The translations under genes were made by a program, and so were the position numbers. Of a DNA stretch of 64,000 nt, positions 36,377 through 48,219 are shown piece after piece. Below the pieces are notes generated by a model. It did not search any database. It was not told where the DNA came from and worked only from the letters and a program-made list of their open reading frames with translations. The DNA is from Halomonas shengliensis. Its GTDB lineage: Bacteria > Pseudomonadota > Gammaproteobacteria > Pseudomonadales > Halomonadaceae. The DNA is taken from positions 62,001 to 126,000 of the forward strand of contig NZ_FNIV01000002.1 of NCBI RefSeq assembly GCF_900104135.1, given 5' to 3'. The number at the start of each line of letters is the position of its first letter. Positions within the stretch are counted from its first letter, which is position 1.

Positions 36377-37998
36377 TGCTGCTGCGGCTGCTGCGCATCC
36401 TGTGGGTGATCACGCGCTACCGCCTGGACACCCTGATCCCCGTCGAACGGCTGCCCTGGGTGCTGCGCACCCTGCTCAGGCTCTCGCCGCTGCGTCTGGT
36501 GCCCATTGGCGAGCGCAGCCGGGGCGAGCGCCTGCGCCTGGCGCTGGAGTCGCTGGGACCGATCTTCGTCAAGTTCGGCCAGGTGCTCTCCACCCGGCGC
36601 GACCTGCTGCCGGAGGACATCGCCGACGAGCTCAAGCGCCTCCAGGACCAGGTACCCCCCTTCCCCGGCCACGAGGCCCGCGCGGTGGTCGAAGCGGAGC
36701 TGGGCCTGGCGGTAACCGAGGCCTTCGCCCGCTTTGACCCCGAGCCGCTGGCCTCGGCCTCCATCGCCCAGGTGCACGGCGCCCGGCTGCACGGCGGCGA
36801 GGAGGTGGTGGTCAAGATCATCCGCCCCGGGATCGAGCGGGTCATGCGCCAGGACATGGCGCTGCTCTACCGCTTCGCGCGGCTGCTGGCGCTGGTCCCC
36901 GAGGCGCGCCGCCTGCGCCCGGTCGAGGTGGTGCGCGACTACGAGGTGACCCTCTTCGACGAGCTCGACCTGCACAAGGAGGCGGCCAACACCTCCCAGC
37001 TCAAGCGCAACTTCAAGGACTCCGCCCACCTCTACGTGCCGGGTATCCACTGGGAGCTGACCCGCCAGCGGGTGATGGTCCAGGAGCGCATCTACGGCAT
37101 CCCGGTGGCCGACGTCGCCGCCCTACGCGCCCAGGGCACCGACCTCAGGAAGCTCGCCGAGCGCGGGGTGGAGATCTTCTTCACCCAGGTGTTCCGCGAC
37201 AACTTCTTCCACGCCGACATGCACCCGGGCAACATCTTCGTCTCACGCCGGCACCCCCACGACCCGCAGTACATCGGCATCGACTGCGGCATCGTCGGCA
37301 GCCTGACCCGCGAGGACCAGGACTACCTGGCCCGCAACCTGCTGGCCTTCTTCCACCAGGACTACTACGAGGTGGCGGCGCTGCACATCGAGTCCGGCTG
37401 GGTCGGCGAGAATACCCGGGCCAACGAGTTCGCCGCGGCGATCCGCACCGTGTGCGAGCCGATCCTGGAGAAGCCGCTCAAGGACATCTCATTCGGCCAG
37501 GTGCTGCTGGGGCTGTTCCAGACCGCGCGGCGCTTCGACATGGAGGTGCAGCCCCAGCTGGTGCTGCTGCAGAAGACCCTGCTCAACATCGAGGGCCTGG
37601 GGCGCCAGCTCTATCCGGAGCTCGACCTGTGGCAGACCGCCAAGCCCTACCTGGAGCGCTGGATGGAGGAGCGCGCCGGGGTCAAGGGCCTGTGGGCCTC
37701 GCTCAAGCGCCAGGCCCCGGAGCTCAGCCATCGGCTGCCCGAGCTGCCCACCCTGGCCCACCAGGTACTGCTCCAGGCGGAACTCGAGAAGCGCCAGCGT
37801 CGCCGCCAGGGCGAGGCGCTCGGCGGCATCCGCCGCCAGCTGGAGCACCAGGGTCGGCGCGGCCGACGGCTGCGCCTGGGGCTCTTGCTGCTGGCCCTGG
37901 CGCTGGCCTGGCAGCCGCTGGCCGAGTGGGCCGGCGGCCAGCCCTGGCCGGCGCTGGCCGCCGCCGCCCTGGGCCTCGCGCTGCTGGCCTGGCACTGA
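36373..37998 (+). CDS. ubiB: Ubiquinone biosynthesis atypical kinase UbiB
   Basis: UbiB is an ABC1/ADCK-type protein kinase-like ATPase needed for ubiquinone synthesis. The 541 residues include the diagnostic KxGQ motif KFGQ (67-70), the alanine-rich loop replacing the P-loop ([12 protein letters not shown]), the metal-binding ADMHPGNI and GIDCGIVG segments, and two C-terminal hydrophobic helices (about 498-540) that anchor it to the membrane. The start overlaps ubiJ (ATGATG). Confidence 0.97.
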   Translation: MMLLRLLRILWVITRYRLDTLIPVERLPWVLRTLLRLSPLRLVPIGERSRGERLRLALESLGPIFVKFGQVLSTRRDLLPEDIADELKRLQDQVPPFPGHEARAVVEAELGLAVTEAFARFDPEPLASASIAQVHGARLHGGEEVVVKIIRPGIERVMRQDMALLYRFARLLALVPEARRLRPVEVVRDYEVTLFDELDLHKEAANTSQLKRNFKDSAHLYVPGIHWELTRQRVMVQERIYGIPVADVAALRAQGTDLRKLAERGVEIFFTQVFRDNFFHADMHPGNIFVSRRHPHDPQYIGIDCGIVGSLTREDQDYLARNLLAFFHQDYYEVAALHIESGWVGENTRANEFAAAIRTVCEPILEKPLKDISFGQVLLGLFQTARRFDMEVQPQLVLLQKTLLNIEGLGRQLYPELDLWQTAKPYLERWMEERAGVKGLWASLKRQAPELSHRLPELPTLAHQVLLQAELEKRQRRRQGEALGGIRRQLEHQGRRGRRLRLGLLLLALALAWQPLAEWAGGQPWPALAAAALGLALLAWH

Positions 37999-38027
37999 TT
38001 CTTTCGCGTTTCACGGAGACGTCACCG

Positions 38028-38363
38028 ATGAGCGATATCCTCGAACGGCTGCAGGTTGTCCTGGATCGGCGTCGCGACGCCGACCCTGACGACTCCTACG
38101 TGGCCTCCTTGCATCACAAGGGCCTGAACAAGATACTCGAGAAGGTCGGCGAGGAGGCCACCGAGGCCCTGCTCGCGGCGAAGGACGCCGAGCACGGCGG
38201 CGAGGCCGAGCGCCAAGCGTTGATCGCCGAAACGGCCGACCTGTGGTTTCATAGCCTGGTGATGCTGTCGCATCTCGGGCTCGACCAGCAGGCGGTGCTC
38301 GACGAGCTGGCGCGGCGCTTCGGTATCTCGGGCCACGACGAGAAGGCCGCCCGGCCGCAATAG
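38028..38363 (+). CDS. hisE: Phosphoribosyl-ATP pyrophosphatase
   Basis: HisE hydrolyses phosphoribosyl-ATP in the second step of histidine synthesis. The 111-residue all-alpha MazG-like protein has [32 protein letters not shown] and the metal-binding [13 protein letters not shown]. It lies 29 bases after ubiB. In Pseudomonas hisI lies between ubiB and hisE; here no hisI is present, so that step must be encoded elsewhere. Confidence 0.95.
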   Translation: MSDILERLQVVLDRRRDADPDDSYVASLHHKGLNKILEKVGEEATEALLAAKDAEHGGEAERQALIAETADLWFHSLVMLSHLGLDQQAVLDELARRFGISGHDEKAARPQ

Positions 38364-38413
38364 ACCCATTCGGCTCCCGGACAGCCCGGGACCACGTTTC
38401 AGAGGAAGCGCAC

Positions 38414-38686
38414 ATGTTAGGTGGTATCAGTATCTGGCAGCTGCTGATCGTTCTCGGCATCATCATCCTGATCTTCGGGACCAAGAAGCTGCGCAACGTC
38501 GGCACCGACCTCGGCGGCGCCGTGAAGGGCTTCAAGAAGGCGATGAACGAGGACGAGAAGGGCGAGAAGTCCGACGAGGAGGGCGAGGCCCAGCCCCAGG
38601 CCCGCGTCGACCACAAGGAAGAGTCGACCAACACCTACGACGTCCAGGCCGAGCGCAAGCCCGAGGAACAGGAAGAGCGCAAGTAA
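38414..38686 (+). CDS. tatA: Twin-arginine translocase subunit TatA
   Basis: TatA multimerises to form the Tat export pore. The 90-residue protein has the short N-terminal transmembrane helix (about 6-22), the FGTKKL hinge (22-27), an amphipathic helix and a charged, disordered acidic tail (from about 45). It begins tatABC, which follows hisE as in Pseudomonas. The PhoX-like protein at 44-46 kb is a likely client. Confidence 0.95.
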   Translation: MLGGISIWQLLIVLGIIILIFGTKKLRNVGTDLGGAVKGFKKAMNEDEKGEKSDEEGEAQPQARVDHKEESTNTYDVQAERKPEEQEERK

Positions 38687-38692
38687 GCCGCC

Positions 38693-39118
38693 ATGTTTGA
38701 CATCGGCTTTCTCGAACTCCTGCTGCTGGGCGTGGTGGGGCTGCTGGTGCTGGGTCCCGAGCGGCTGCCCAAGGCGGCGCGCACCCTGGGCTTGTGGATC
38801 GGCAAGATCAAGCGGACCGTCTCCGGCATGCAGCGCGAGATCAGCGCCCAGCTGGAGGCGGAAGAGCTGCGCCAGAAGCTCGACGAGCAGCAGAAGAAGC
38901 TGGACGACAGCGTCAACCAGGTGAAGCGTGGCGTGGAAGGCATCGCCGAGCCCGAGCGCCCCGCCAGGGGCGAGGCGGGCAGCGGCGAGACGCCGGCCCG
39001 CGCCACCCCGGAGCAGCGCCTGGATGATGCCTTGGCACGCGCCCGCGAGGGCGCCGACACCGCACCCGACGCCTCGCCCGAGCCCTCCTCCGCCGACAAG
39101 GACGCCCCCGAACGATGA
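38693..39118 (+). CDS. tatB: Twin-arginine translocase subunit TatB
   Basis: TatB forms the signal-peptide receptor with TatC. The 141-residue protein starts MFDIGFLELLLLGVVGLLVL, followed by the GPERLP motif (21-26) that separates TatB from TatA, an amphipathic helix with a coiled coil (about 45-85), and an acidic Ala/Pro-rich tail. The stop overlaps the tatC start by four bases (ATGA). Confidence 0.95.
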   Translation: MFDIGFLELLLLGVVGLLVLGPERLPKAARTLGLWIGKIKRTVSGMQREISAQLEAEELRQKLDEQQKKLDDSVNQVKRGVEGIAEPERPARGEAGSGETPARATPEQRLDDALARAREGADTAPDASPEPSSADKDAPER

Positions 39119-39881
39119 GCAACCCCGGCGACTCCCCGGAACAGCACCAGGCGCCGCTGATCGAACACCTGATCGAGCTGCGCTCGCGCCTGCTGCGCGC
39201 GGTGGTGGCGGTGCTGGTGATCTTCCTCGGCCTCTACGCCTTCGCCAACGACATCTACCTGTTCGTGGCCCAGCCGCTGATGGCGCTGCTGCCGGAAGGC
39301 TCCCAGATGATCGCCACCGAGGTGGCCTCGCCCTTCCTGGCGCCCTTCAAGCTGACCCTGGTCACGGCGGTGTTCATCGCCGTGCCCTATGTGCTGCACC
39401 AGGCCTGGGCCTTCGTGGCCCCGGGCCTCTACGACAACGAGAAGGCGCTGGCGCTGCCGATCCTGGCCTCCAGCGTGCTGCTGTTCTATGGCGGCGCGGC
39501 CTTCGCCTACTACGCGGTCTTCCCGCTGCTGTTCGAGTTCTTCACCCAGACCGGGCCGGAGAACGTGACGGTGATGACCGACATCAACGCCTACCTCAAC
39601 TTCGTGCTGAAGCTGTTCTTCGCCTTCGGCGTGGCCTTCGAGATCCCCATCGCCACCTTCCTGCTGATCGCCTCCGGCGCCACCACGGTGGAGAGCCTGT
39701 CGAAGAAGCGTCCCTACATCATCCTGGGCTGCTTCGTGGTGGGCATGCTGCTGACGCCCCCGGACGTGATCTCCCAGAGCCTGCTGGCGATTCCCATGTA
39801 CCTGCTCTACGAGATCGGCCTGCTGTTCGGGCGTCTCGCCCGGCGCAAGAAGCAGCAGCGCGAGGCGGAGGAAGAGGACGC

Positions 39882-39885
<4 letters not shown>
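39115..39885 (+). CDS. tatC: Twin-arginine translocase subunit TatC
   Basis: TatC binds twin-arginine signal peptides. The 256-residue protein has six predicted transmembrane helices, the N-terminal HLIELRSRLLRAVV motif (about 19-32), and the conserved FLAPFKLTLV and GMLLTPPDVISQ segments. It is the last gene of tatABC and ends in a shared terminator with convergent elbB. Confidence 0.97.
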
Positions 39886-41857
<1,972 letters not shown>

Positions 41858-41900
41858 TGGAAGGGACTGCGCGCCCTTCCCTGCCACGAGAGAGTTGCCC

Positions 41901-44111
41901 ATGGAAGATCGCAGTCCCACCTCATCGCCCGCCACTCCGTTGGCCCTGGCCGCCCCCGGCGACGACGCCGGAAGCGACGTGCCGAGCCCGCGCCTCAACC
42001 AGACACGGGCCGGCATCAAGCCCAAGGCACCACCGGCGAGCGACGCCGACCTGAGCGACCCCACGCTCTATTTCAACCGCGAGCTCTCCCACCTGCAGTT
42101 CAACATCCGGGTGCTGGAACAGGCGCTGGACGAGGCGCATCCCCTGCTCAACCGGCTGATGTTCCTGTTGATCTTCTCGTCGAACATGGACGAGTTCTTC
42201 GAGATCCGCGTCGCCGGCCTAAAGCACCAGCTGGCGCTGGGCGACATCAGTTCCGGGGCCGACGGGCGCACCCCGCGGGCGGTGCTCGCCGAGATCTCGC
42301 GCATCGCCCACGAGCAGATCGAGCGCCAGTACCGCATCCTCAACGCGTCGCTGCTGCCCGCGCTGGAGGAGAAGGGGTTGCGCTTCCGTCGCCGCCGCGA
42401 CTGGACCAAGGCCCAGCGCGAGTGGGTGCGCGACTACTTCGAGAACGAGATCATGCCGGTGATCAGCCCCATCGGCCTCGACCCCTCCCACCCCTTCCCG
42501 CGGCTGGTCAACAAGAGCCTCAACTTCATCGTCCAGCTCGAGGGCAAGGACGCCTTCGGGCGAGAGGGGGGGCTCGCCATCCTGCCGGCCCCGCGCTCGC
42601 TGCCCCGGGTGATCAGCCTGCCCGAGGCGCTGTGCGAGCAGGGCTTCAAGGAGGCGGTGTTCCTCTCCTCGATGATCCACGCCCACGCCGAGGAGCTGTT
42701 CCCGGGCATGACGGTGCGTGGCTGCTACCAGTTCCGGCTGACGCGCAACGCCGACATGACGGTGGACCCCGAGGAGGTCTCCGACCTCGCCTCGGCGCTG
42801 CGCGGCGAGCTGCTGGCACGCCGCTACGGCAGCGGCGTACGCCTGGAGGTGGTGGACACCTGCCCCGACGAACTGGCCGGCTTCCTGCTTCGCCAGTTCG
42901 AGCTGGAGGAGGAGGACCTCTACCGGGTCAACGGGCCGGTCAACCTGACCCGCATGATGTCGATGATCGGCGAGGTGGAGCGACCGGAACTCTTCTACCG
43001 GCCCTTCACCCCGGGGCTGCCCAAGAACCTGCGCAAGGAGGGCAGCCTGTTCGACACCATCACCGCCGGCGACGTGCTGCTGCACCATCCCTTCCACGCC
43101 TTCTCACCGGTCGAGGACCTGCTCTCCGAAGCCGCCCGCGATCCCGGGGTGCTGGCCATCAAGCAGACCCTGTATCGCACCGGTGCCGACTCGCCCATCG
43201 TCAACTCGCTGGTGGAGGCGGCCCGGGGCGGCAAGGAGGTGACGGTGGTGATCGAGCTGCGCGCGCGCTTCGACGAGGCCGACAACCTGGCGCTCGCCTC
43301 GCGGCTGCAGGAGGCCGGCGCCATCGTCATCTATGGGGTGATGGCCTACAAGACCCACGCCAAGATGATGCATATCGTGCGCCGCGAGAAGGAGGGGCTG
43401 CGCTACTACGTGCACCTGGGCACCGGCAACTACCACTCCAAGACCGCGCGGCTCTACACCGACTACAGCCTGCTGACCGCCAACCCGACCCTGTGCGAGG
43501 ACGTGCACCAAGTGTTCCAGCAGCTCTCCGGCATGGGTCGCGCACGCCGCATCGAGACGCTGCTCCACGCCCCCTTCACCCTGCACGAGCGGATGGTGGA
43601 GATGATCGAGCGCGAGGCGGCCGAGGCACGCAAGGGCAAGCGTGCCCACCTGATCATCAAGTGCAACTCGCTGACCGAACCCAGGCTGATCCAGGCGCTC
43701 TACCGCGCCTCCCAGGCCGGGGTAGAGTGCGACCTGATCATCCGCGGCCAGTGCTGCCTGCGCCCCGGCGTTCCCGGCGTCTCGGAGAACATCCGAGTGC
43801 GCTCCATCGTCGGGCGCTTCCTGGAGCACACCCGGGTCTTCTACTTCCATAACGGCGGCAAGCCGGAGGTGTGGGCGTCCAGCGCCGACTTCATGACCCG
43901 CAACATGTTCCATCGGGTGGAGACCTGCTTCCCCCTGCTGGACAAGAAGCTGGCCGCCCGGGTGCGCAAGGACCTGGAGACCTACCTGGTGGACAACTGC
44001 CAGAGCTGGCTGCTGCAGCCCGATGGCAGCTACGTCAAGCAGCACCCCGGCGAGGCCGCCCCGATCAGCGCCCAGGAGACCCTGCTCTACGCCTACGCCG
44101 CCAAGGCCTGA
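41901..44111 (+). CDS. ppk1: Polyphosphate kinase 1
   Basis: PPK1 reversibly makes polyphosphate from ATP at the membrane. The 736-residue protein keeps the catalytic histidines H486 (in KTHAKMMHIV) and H505 (in YYVHLGTGNYHSKTARLYTD), and the N-terminal NRELSHLQFNIRVLEQA. An N-terminal extension of about 50 residues rich in Pro/Ala/Asp precedes the domain. The ATG at 41901 was chosen over an upstream TTG. It is cotranscribed with hemB and probably under the Pho box there; ppx is elsewhere (53.8 kb). Confidence 0.96.
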   Translation: MEDRSPTSSPATPLALAAPGDDAGSDVPSPRLNQTRAGIKPKAPPASDADLSDPTLYFNRELSHLQFNIRVLEQALDEAHPLLNRLMFLLIFSSNMDEFFEIRVAGLKHQLALGDISSGADGRTPRAVLAEISRIAHEQIERQYRILNASLLPALEEKGLRFRRRRDWTKAQREWVRDYFENEIMPVISPIGLDPSHPFPRLVNKSLNFIVQLEGKDAFGREGGLAILPAPRSLPRVISLPEALCEQGFKEAVFLSSMIHAHAEELFPGMTVRGCYQFRLTRNADMTVDPEEVSDLASALRGELLARRYGSGVRLEVVDTCPDELAGFLLRQFELEEEDLYRVNGPVNLTRMMSMIGEVERPELFYRPFTPGLPKNLRKEGSLFDTITAGDVLLHHPFHAFSPVEDLLSEAARDPGVLAIKQTLYRTGADSPIVNSLVEAARGGKEVTVVIELRARFDEADNLALASRLQEAGAIVIYGVMAYKTHAKMMHIVRREKEGLRYYVHLGTGNYHSKTARLYTDYSLLTANPTLCEDVHQVFQQLSGMGRARRIETLLHAPFTLHERMVEMIEREAAEARKGKRAHLIIKCNSLTEPRLIQALYRASQAGVECDLIIRGQCCLRPGVPGVSENIRVRSIVGRFLEHTRVFYFHNGGKPEVWASSADFMTRNMFHRVETCFPLLDKKLAARVRKDLETYLVDNCQSWLLQPDGSYVKQHPGEAAPISAQETLLYAYAAKA

Positions 44112-44146
44112 CCGAGCGCCGGGCATAGCTCGGCGCCAGGAGCTGG

Positions 44147-44230
44147 CTGGAAGCCAACATGATGTGGCACCTCCATAGACAACACACCCCGCAACCACGG
44201 TGGCGGGGTGTGTTGTCTTGCAGCTTCCAG
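44147..44230. terminator. Bidirectional terminator between ppk1 and phoX
   Basis: An inner perfect 16-bp stem, AGACAACACACCCCGC (44177-44192), loop of 10, GCGGGGTGTGTTGTCT (44203-44218), is flanked by complementary arms CTGGAAGC (44147-44154) and GCTTCCAG (44223-44230). It serves both convergent genes. Confidence 0.9.
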
Positions 44231-44250
44231 GCGCGAAGCGCCACTCTTCC

Positions 44251-44275
44251 AGCGCCCGGATGGCGTCCGGGCGCT
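44251..44275 (-). terminator. phoX-proximal hairpin
   Basis: AGCGCCCGGA (44251-44260), loop TGGCG, TCCGGGCGCT (44266-44275): a perfect 10-bp stem 10 bases beyond the phoX stop. Confidence 0.7.
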
Positions 44276-44285
44276 AGAAGCCGGG

Positions 44286-46400
44286 TCAGACGGCGATCGG
44301 GCCACCATCCTGCTTCTGGATCACCACGGTAGAGGCCCGCGGGCGCACCTTGCCCTGGGTGGCCGTGGTGGCATCCTCGGCGGCCGGCCAGTTGCCCGGG
44401 TGCTGGATGTTGATGAACAGCGCGGTCTTGTCGGGGGTGGCGAAGATCCCGGTGACCTCACAGCCGCTGGGCCCCACCGCGAAGCGCTTGAGGTGCTGCT
44501 GGGTCTCGGGCGTGACCACCCCGCCCTCCAGGGCGGCCGGCACCACCGCCAGCAGCTGGTCATTGGTATGCTCGGCGACGCCTTCGTAGCCGTTGTCGGT
44601 CTGGATCCACAGGATACCCTGGCCATCGCCGCGATCGTCGTACCAGAGACCATCGGGGCTGGCGAACTGGTTCGCCTCGGTCAGGCCCGAGCGGTTGTCG
44701 GCATCCGCGGCGGCGGCGCCGAAGACGAACACCTCCCAGGCGAAGCGAGCACCATCATCGACTTCCCGCCAGCGAAGGATATGCCCGGCGCCGTTGTCGG
44801 GGCGCGGGTTGGCCTCGTTGACCGGGGCGGTGGCGAAGCCCACGCCGGGCTCGTCGATGGCGCCTCCCCCGTTGGTAAAGGTCGCCTCGCTGCCCGCCGC
44901 GGTGCGCTTGCTGTTGTTGGTGAGGGTGATGTAGACCTCGCCTGAGGCAGGATCGACGCTGGCCCACTCGGGACGATCCATGGGGGTCGCGCCCATCAGG
45001 TCGGCGGCATCGCAGGTATGGATGATGATGCCAGCCTGGTCGTCGGCGGCCAGCCCCAGGGCCTCGTGAAGCGGGCGACCATCACGGCTCTTCGCCAGCG
45101 GCGTCAGCGGCAGCCACTCGCCGCTTCCGTCGGCATCGAAGCGGGCAGCATAGAGGGTTCCCTCGTCCAGGTACTTGGCGCCGATCGCCAGGCGGTCATA
45201 GGCCGCACCGGGGCGGTTGGCATCGGCCGGGTCCCAGCCGGCGGCGGAGACGAACTTGTAGATGTACTCGTTGCGGGCATCGTGACCGGAGTAGAAGACC
45301 ACCGGCTTGCCCGGCTCGAGCTTGCCGAGCCAGCACCCCTCGTGGCGGAAGCGCCCCAGGGCGGTGCGCTTCACGGCACGGCGGCTGCCGTCGTAGGGGT
45401 CGATCTCCACCTGATAGCCGTAGGTGCGCGCCTCGTTGCGATAATCCTCGCGGGCATCGGCGCCGCGCGGGGTGATATCGAAGCGAGCGAACTCGTCGTT
45501 CGCCTCGCTGGGATCCCCCGCCGAGGTCTCCCAGCCGTAGCGGCCGCGCTGGGTGGGAATCCCGATGCGGGCGTCGTCGGCGAAACGCTCGCCGGTGTTG
45601 ACGAAGATGTTGGGCCAGTTCTCCTCGCAGGCCAGGTAGGTGCCCCAGGGGGTGAAGCCGTTGCCGCAGTTGTTGTTGGTGCCGCGGGTGAGGCGCCCCT
45701 CCGGCGAGAACTTGGTCCTGACGTAGGCGCTGCCGGCGACCGGACCGGCCAGCTCCATCTCCGTGGCGCTGGTAAAGCGGCGGTTGTAGGGGGAGCCCGG
45801 CACATGGGACCAGCGACCGTCGCCTTCCTTCACCACCTCCACCAGGGTCACGCCATGGGCGTTGATCTCGGTACGCGACTCCTCGGCGGGGCGCGCGCCC
45901 TCCTCGGCATTGGTGGGGCCGCCCTGGGGCGCCCACAGCGCCTGCTGGTCGATGTACTCGTTGTTGAGCGCCAGCACGAAACGGCGCGAGGCGCTCGCCT
46001 CATCCAGCGGGAAACCGTGCATGCCGTCATGGTGCATGCCCACGCTCTGCGCCTGACGCTCGGCGGTCATGGCGAGGTCGTCGCGCCACGCCGACGCCTT
46101 CTCCGAGAGCGGCGTGCCCCAGGGCACCAGCACCTGGGCGGTGTAGCCCGGCGGCACCACCACGGCGTCGCTGCGCGAGCCGGCGATCGACTCGAAGGCC
46201 AGACCCAGCGGCGTCTTCTCATGGCTGGTGCTCGAGGCTAGCGCCTGGGCGGCACCGCCGAAGCCCAGCATCGAGGCGGCGGCCAGCCCAAGGCCACCGC
46301 GCATCACGCTGCGCCGGGAGACATGGCGCTCGAGAACGGAGGCGAAGGGCTCGTTGGTGCCGGGGTTGAGGTCGCGATGATCCTCGATTTCCTTGCTCAT
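44286..46400 (-). CDS. phoX: PhoX-type alkaline phosphatase (DUF839), Tat-exported
   Basis: A 704-residue protein of the PhoX/DUF839 family; characterised members are periplasmic calcium-iron phosphomonoesterases. A twin-arginine signal is present at residues 28-33 (SRRSVM), followed by a hydrophobic stretch ending near AQALASS. Family blocks include NNCGNGFTPWGTYLACEENW (about 244-263), FRHEGCWLGKLEPGKPVVFY and FINIQHPGNWP. A Pho-box candidate lies upstream and the start follows GAGGAG. Enzyme activity is inferred from the family; substrate specificity is unknown. Confidence 0.9.
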   Translation of the reverse strand: MSKEIEDHRDLNPGTNEPFASVLERHVSRRSVMRGGLGLAAASMLGFGGAAQALASSTSHEKTPLGLAFESIAGSRSDAVVVPPGYTAQVLVPWGTPLSEKASAWRDDLAMTAERQAQSVGMHHDGMHGFPLDEASASRRFVLALNNEYIDQQALWAPQGGPTNAEEGARPAEESRTEINAHGVTLVEVVKEGDGRWSHVPGSPYNRRFTSATEMELAGPVAGSAYVRTKFSPEGRLTRGTNNNCGNGFTPWGTYLACEENWPNIFVNTGERFADDARIGIPTQRGRYGWETSAGDPSEANDEFARFDITPRGADAREDYRNEARTYGYQVEIDPYDGSRRAVKRTALGRFRHEGCWLGKLEPGKPVVFYSGHDARNEYIYKFVSAAGWDPADANRPGAAYDRLAIGAKYLDEGTLYAARFDADGSGEWLPLTPLAKSRDGRPLHEALGLAADDQAGIIIHTCDAADLMGATPMDRPEWASVDPASGEVYITLTNNSKRTAAGSEATFTNGGGAIDEPGVGFATAPVNEANPRPDNGAGHILRWREVDDGARFAWEVFVFGAAAADADNRSGLTEANQFASPDGLWYDDRGDGQGILWIQTDNGYEGVAEHTNDQLLAVVPAALEGGVVTPETQQHLKRFAVGPSGCEVTGIFATPDKTALFINIQHPGNWPAAEDATTATQGKVRPRASTVVIQKQDGGPIAV

Positions 46401-46470
46401 GGGGGACTCCTCGTCGGATGGAAGGAGGCATGGGGACGCCTCCAGGACGAGGTCAGGCTAGGTGAGCAAG

Positions 46471-46488
46471 GTGACAGACCGATGAAGC
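46471..46488 (-). promoter_or_regulatory. Candidate Pho box upstream of phoX
   Basis: On the minus strand GCTTCAT-CGGT-CTGTCAC: the second unit matches the PhoB unit fully, the first in four of seven bases. TAGCCT lies 10 bases downstream at the -10 position. phoX genes are commonly PhoB-controlled. Confidence 0.45.
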
Positions 46489-46514
46489 GACAGGCAGACG
46501 CTCGGCTGGAGGGC

Positions 46515-47027
46515 CTATCCCCTGCGGAAGGCGGCCAGGTCGTGGGGATCGAAGCCCTCGACGCGCTCGGCCAGGCCCTGCTCGCGGCGTGCCATCCGCA
46601 CCACCTCGCGCTCGGCGAGCAGCTCGGCGTCGTCGTCCAGGGTGCGGCCGTTGAGCTCGGCGAGCTGGGCCATGCCCTGGTGATAGAAGGCGAGCAGGTC
46701 CAGGGCGGTGCCGTTGCCCTCCGCCATGCCGCGACGCAGCGCCGGCAGGTAGCCGCTGACCCGGGAGAGGTGGTGCTTGAGCTGCCAGGCATAGCGCACC
46801 TCGTCCATCCAGGGGCGCTCGCGCAGCACCGCGAACACCAGGCTGGTGGCCACCAGCCCCAGCACCACGCCCAGCACGTTGAGCCAGAAGCCGCCGTCGA
46901 AGGCGGCCTGCAGCAGCTGCACGAAGACCAGCCCGAAGACGATCAACTGACCGGCCATGGCCAGGCTGATGAGGCGCCCCTTGCGGCGGTAGGTCTCGGG
47001 GTCTTGCTCCTCGAACTGGAAGGGCAT
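46515..47027 (-). CDS. DUF3087 family membrane protein
   Basis: A 170-residue protein of unknown function with two close transmembrane helices (about 22-40 and 47-66) and a C-terminal cytoplasmic helical domain rich in Arg, Glu and Leu. I recognise the DUF3087 pattern (YRRKGRLISLAMAGQLIVFG near the start). The ATG at 47027 has CAGGAG seven bases upstream; an in-frame ATG at 47087 has none. A candidate promoter lies just upstream. Nothing in the sequence suggests a specific job. Confidence 0.8.
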   Translation of the reverse strand: MPFQFEEQDPETYRRKGRLISLAMAGQLIVFGLVFVQLLQAAFDGGFWLNVLGVVLGLVATSLVFAVLRERPWMDEVRYAWQLKHHLSRVSGYLPALRRGMAEGNGTALDLLAFYHQGMAQLAELNGRTLDDDAELLAEREVVRMARREQGLAERVEGFDPHDLAAFRRG

Positions 47028-47064
47028 GTTGGGCTCCTGGGGTGGCGAATCGACGATCGAGGCC

Positions 47065-47093
47065 ATTATCCCGGGATCCTTCACCACGGTACA
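47065..47093 (-). promoter_or_regulatory. Candidate promoter of the DUF3087 gene
   Basis: On the minus strand GATAAT (47070-47065) with TGTACC (47093-47088) 17 bases upstream; the start codon is about 40 bases downstream. Confidence 0.45.
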
Positions 47094-47140
47094 GCAGACG
47101 CTATCACCGAAATCGCTCCGGCTAACCCGAGCTATAGGTC

Positions 47141-48214
47141 TTAGCGCAGCCGCTCGGCGGCGGTGAGCAGCAGGTGCTCCGTGGTCTCCCAGCCGATGCA
47201 GGCGTCGGTGACCGAGACCCCGTGGCGCAGGCGACCGGGAGCGAGCGGCTGCTTGCCCTCGTGGAGGTGGCTCTCCAGCATCAGTCCGGCGATCGCCGTC
47301 TCGCCGGCCTCACGCTGGGCCAGCACGTCGAGCAGCACCTCGCTCTGGCGGCGGTGGTCCTTGCGGGCATTGGCGTGGCTGCAGTCGACCATCAGCCGCG
47401 GCGAGAGGCCCGCCTCCTCCAGGGCGCGGCGCGCCGCCTGGACGTGGTGGGCCTGGTAGTTGGGCTCGCCGTGGCCGCCGCGCAGCACCAGCTGGGTATG
47501 GGGGTTGCCCGCGGTATCGCGGATCGCCGGGCGCCCACCGGGGTCCATGGCGAAGTGGCTGTGGGGGTGGGCGGCAGCGCGCATGGCGTCCAGGGCCACG
47601 CCGGTGTCGCCGCCGGTGGCGTTCTTGAAGCCCACCGCCGCCGAGAGGCCGCTGGCCAGCTCGCGGTGCAGCTGGGACTCGGTGGTGCGCGCCCCGATGG
47701 CGACCCAGGAGAGCAGGTCCTCCAGATAGGGGGCGAGCATCGGCTGCAGCAGCTCGGTGGCGACCGGCAGCCCCAGTGCGGCCACGTCGCGCATCAGCCG
47801 CCGCGAGACCTCGAGGCCACGGGCCATGTCACCCGTGCCGTCGAGGTCGGGGTCGTAGGCGAGCCCCTTCCAGCCCACGGTGGTGCGCGGCTTCTCCACG
47901 TAGACCCGCATCACCGGCAGCAGGCGGTCGGAGAGGCGCGGCGCCAGCTCGGCGAGGCGCCGGGCATACGCCAGCGCCGCCTCGGGGTCGTGGATGGAGC
48001 AGGGGCCCACCACCACCAGCAGGCGGTCGTCGCGGCCGGCGAGGATGTCATGCACGGCGCGGCGCTGGGCCTCGACCCGGCGGGCCAGGGCCGGGGAGAG
48101 GGGCAGGCTGCGTTGCAGCTCTCCCGAAGTGGGCAGCGGGCGCATCGGTGTAGCGTCTGGGGTGACGGTGGGGGTGGCGTCGTTCAGGGTGGCGGCGGCG
48201 AGGGTCGCGTTCAT
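47141..48214 (-). CDS. aroG: 3-deoxy-7-phosphoheptulonate (DAHP) synthase, class I
   Basis: The first step of the shikimate pathway: phosphoenolpyruvate plus erythrose 4-phosphate. The 357-residue AroFGH-type enzyme has VVVGPCSIHDPEAAL (metal-binding Cys), MRVYVEKPRTTVGWKGLAYD (split), GARTTESQLHRELASG (split) and LMVDCSHANARKDH. Which aromatic amino acid inhibits it cannot be read, so the aroG symbol is provisional. The start is ATG 48214, 5 bases after the stop of an aromatic-rich leader peptide, with GGAG about nine bases upstream. The unusual leader (48215-48900) suggests attenuation. Confidence 0.93.
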   Translation of the reverse strand: MNATLAAATLNDATPTVTPDATPMRPLPTSGELQRSLPLSPALARRVEAQRRAVHDILAGRDDRLLVVVGPCSIHDPEAALAYARRLAELAPRLSDRLLPVMRVYVEKPRTTVGWKGLAYDPDLDGTGDMARGLEVSRRLMRDVAALGLPVATELLQPMLAPYLEDLLSWVAIGARTTESQLHRELASGLSAAVGFKNATGGDTGVALDAMRAAAHPHSHFAMDPGGRPAIRDTAGNPHTQLVLRGGHGEPNYQAHHVQAARRALEEAGLSPRLMVDCSHANARKDHRRQSEVLLDVLAQREAGETAIAGLMLESHLHEGKQPLAPGRLRHGVSVTDACIGWETTEHLLLTAAERLR

Positions 48215-48219
48215 GGGGC

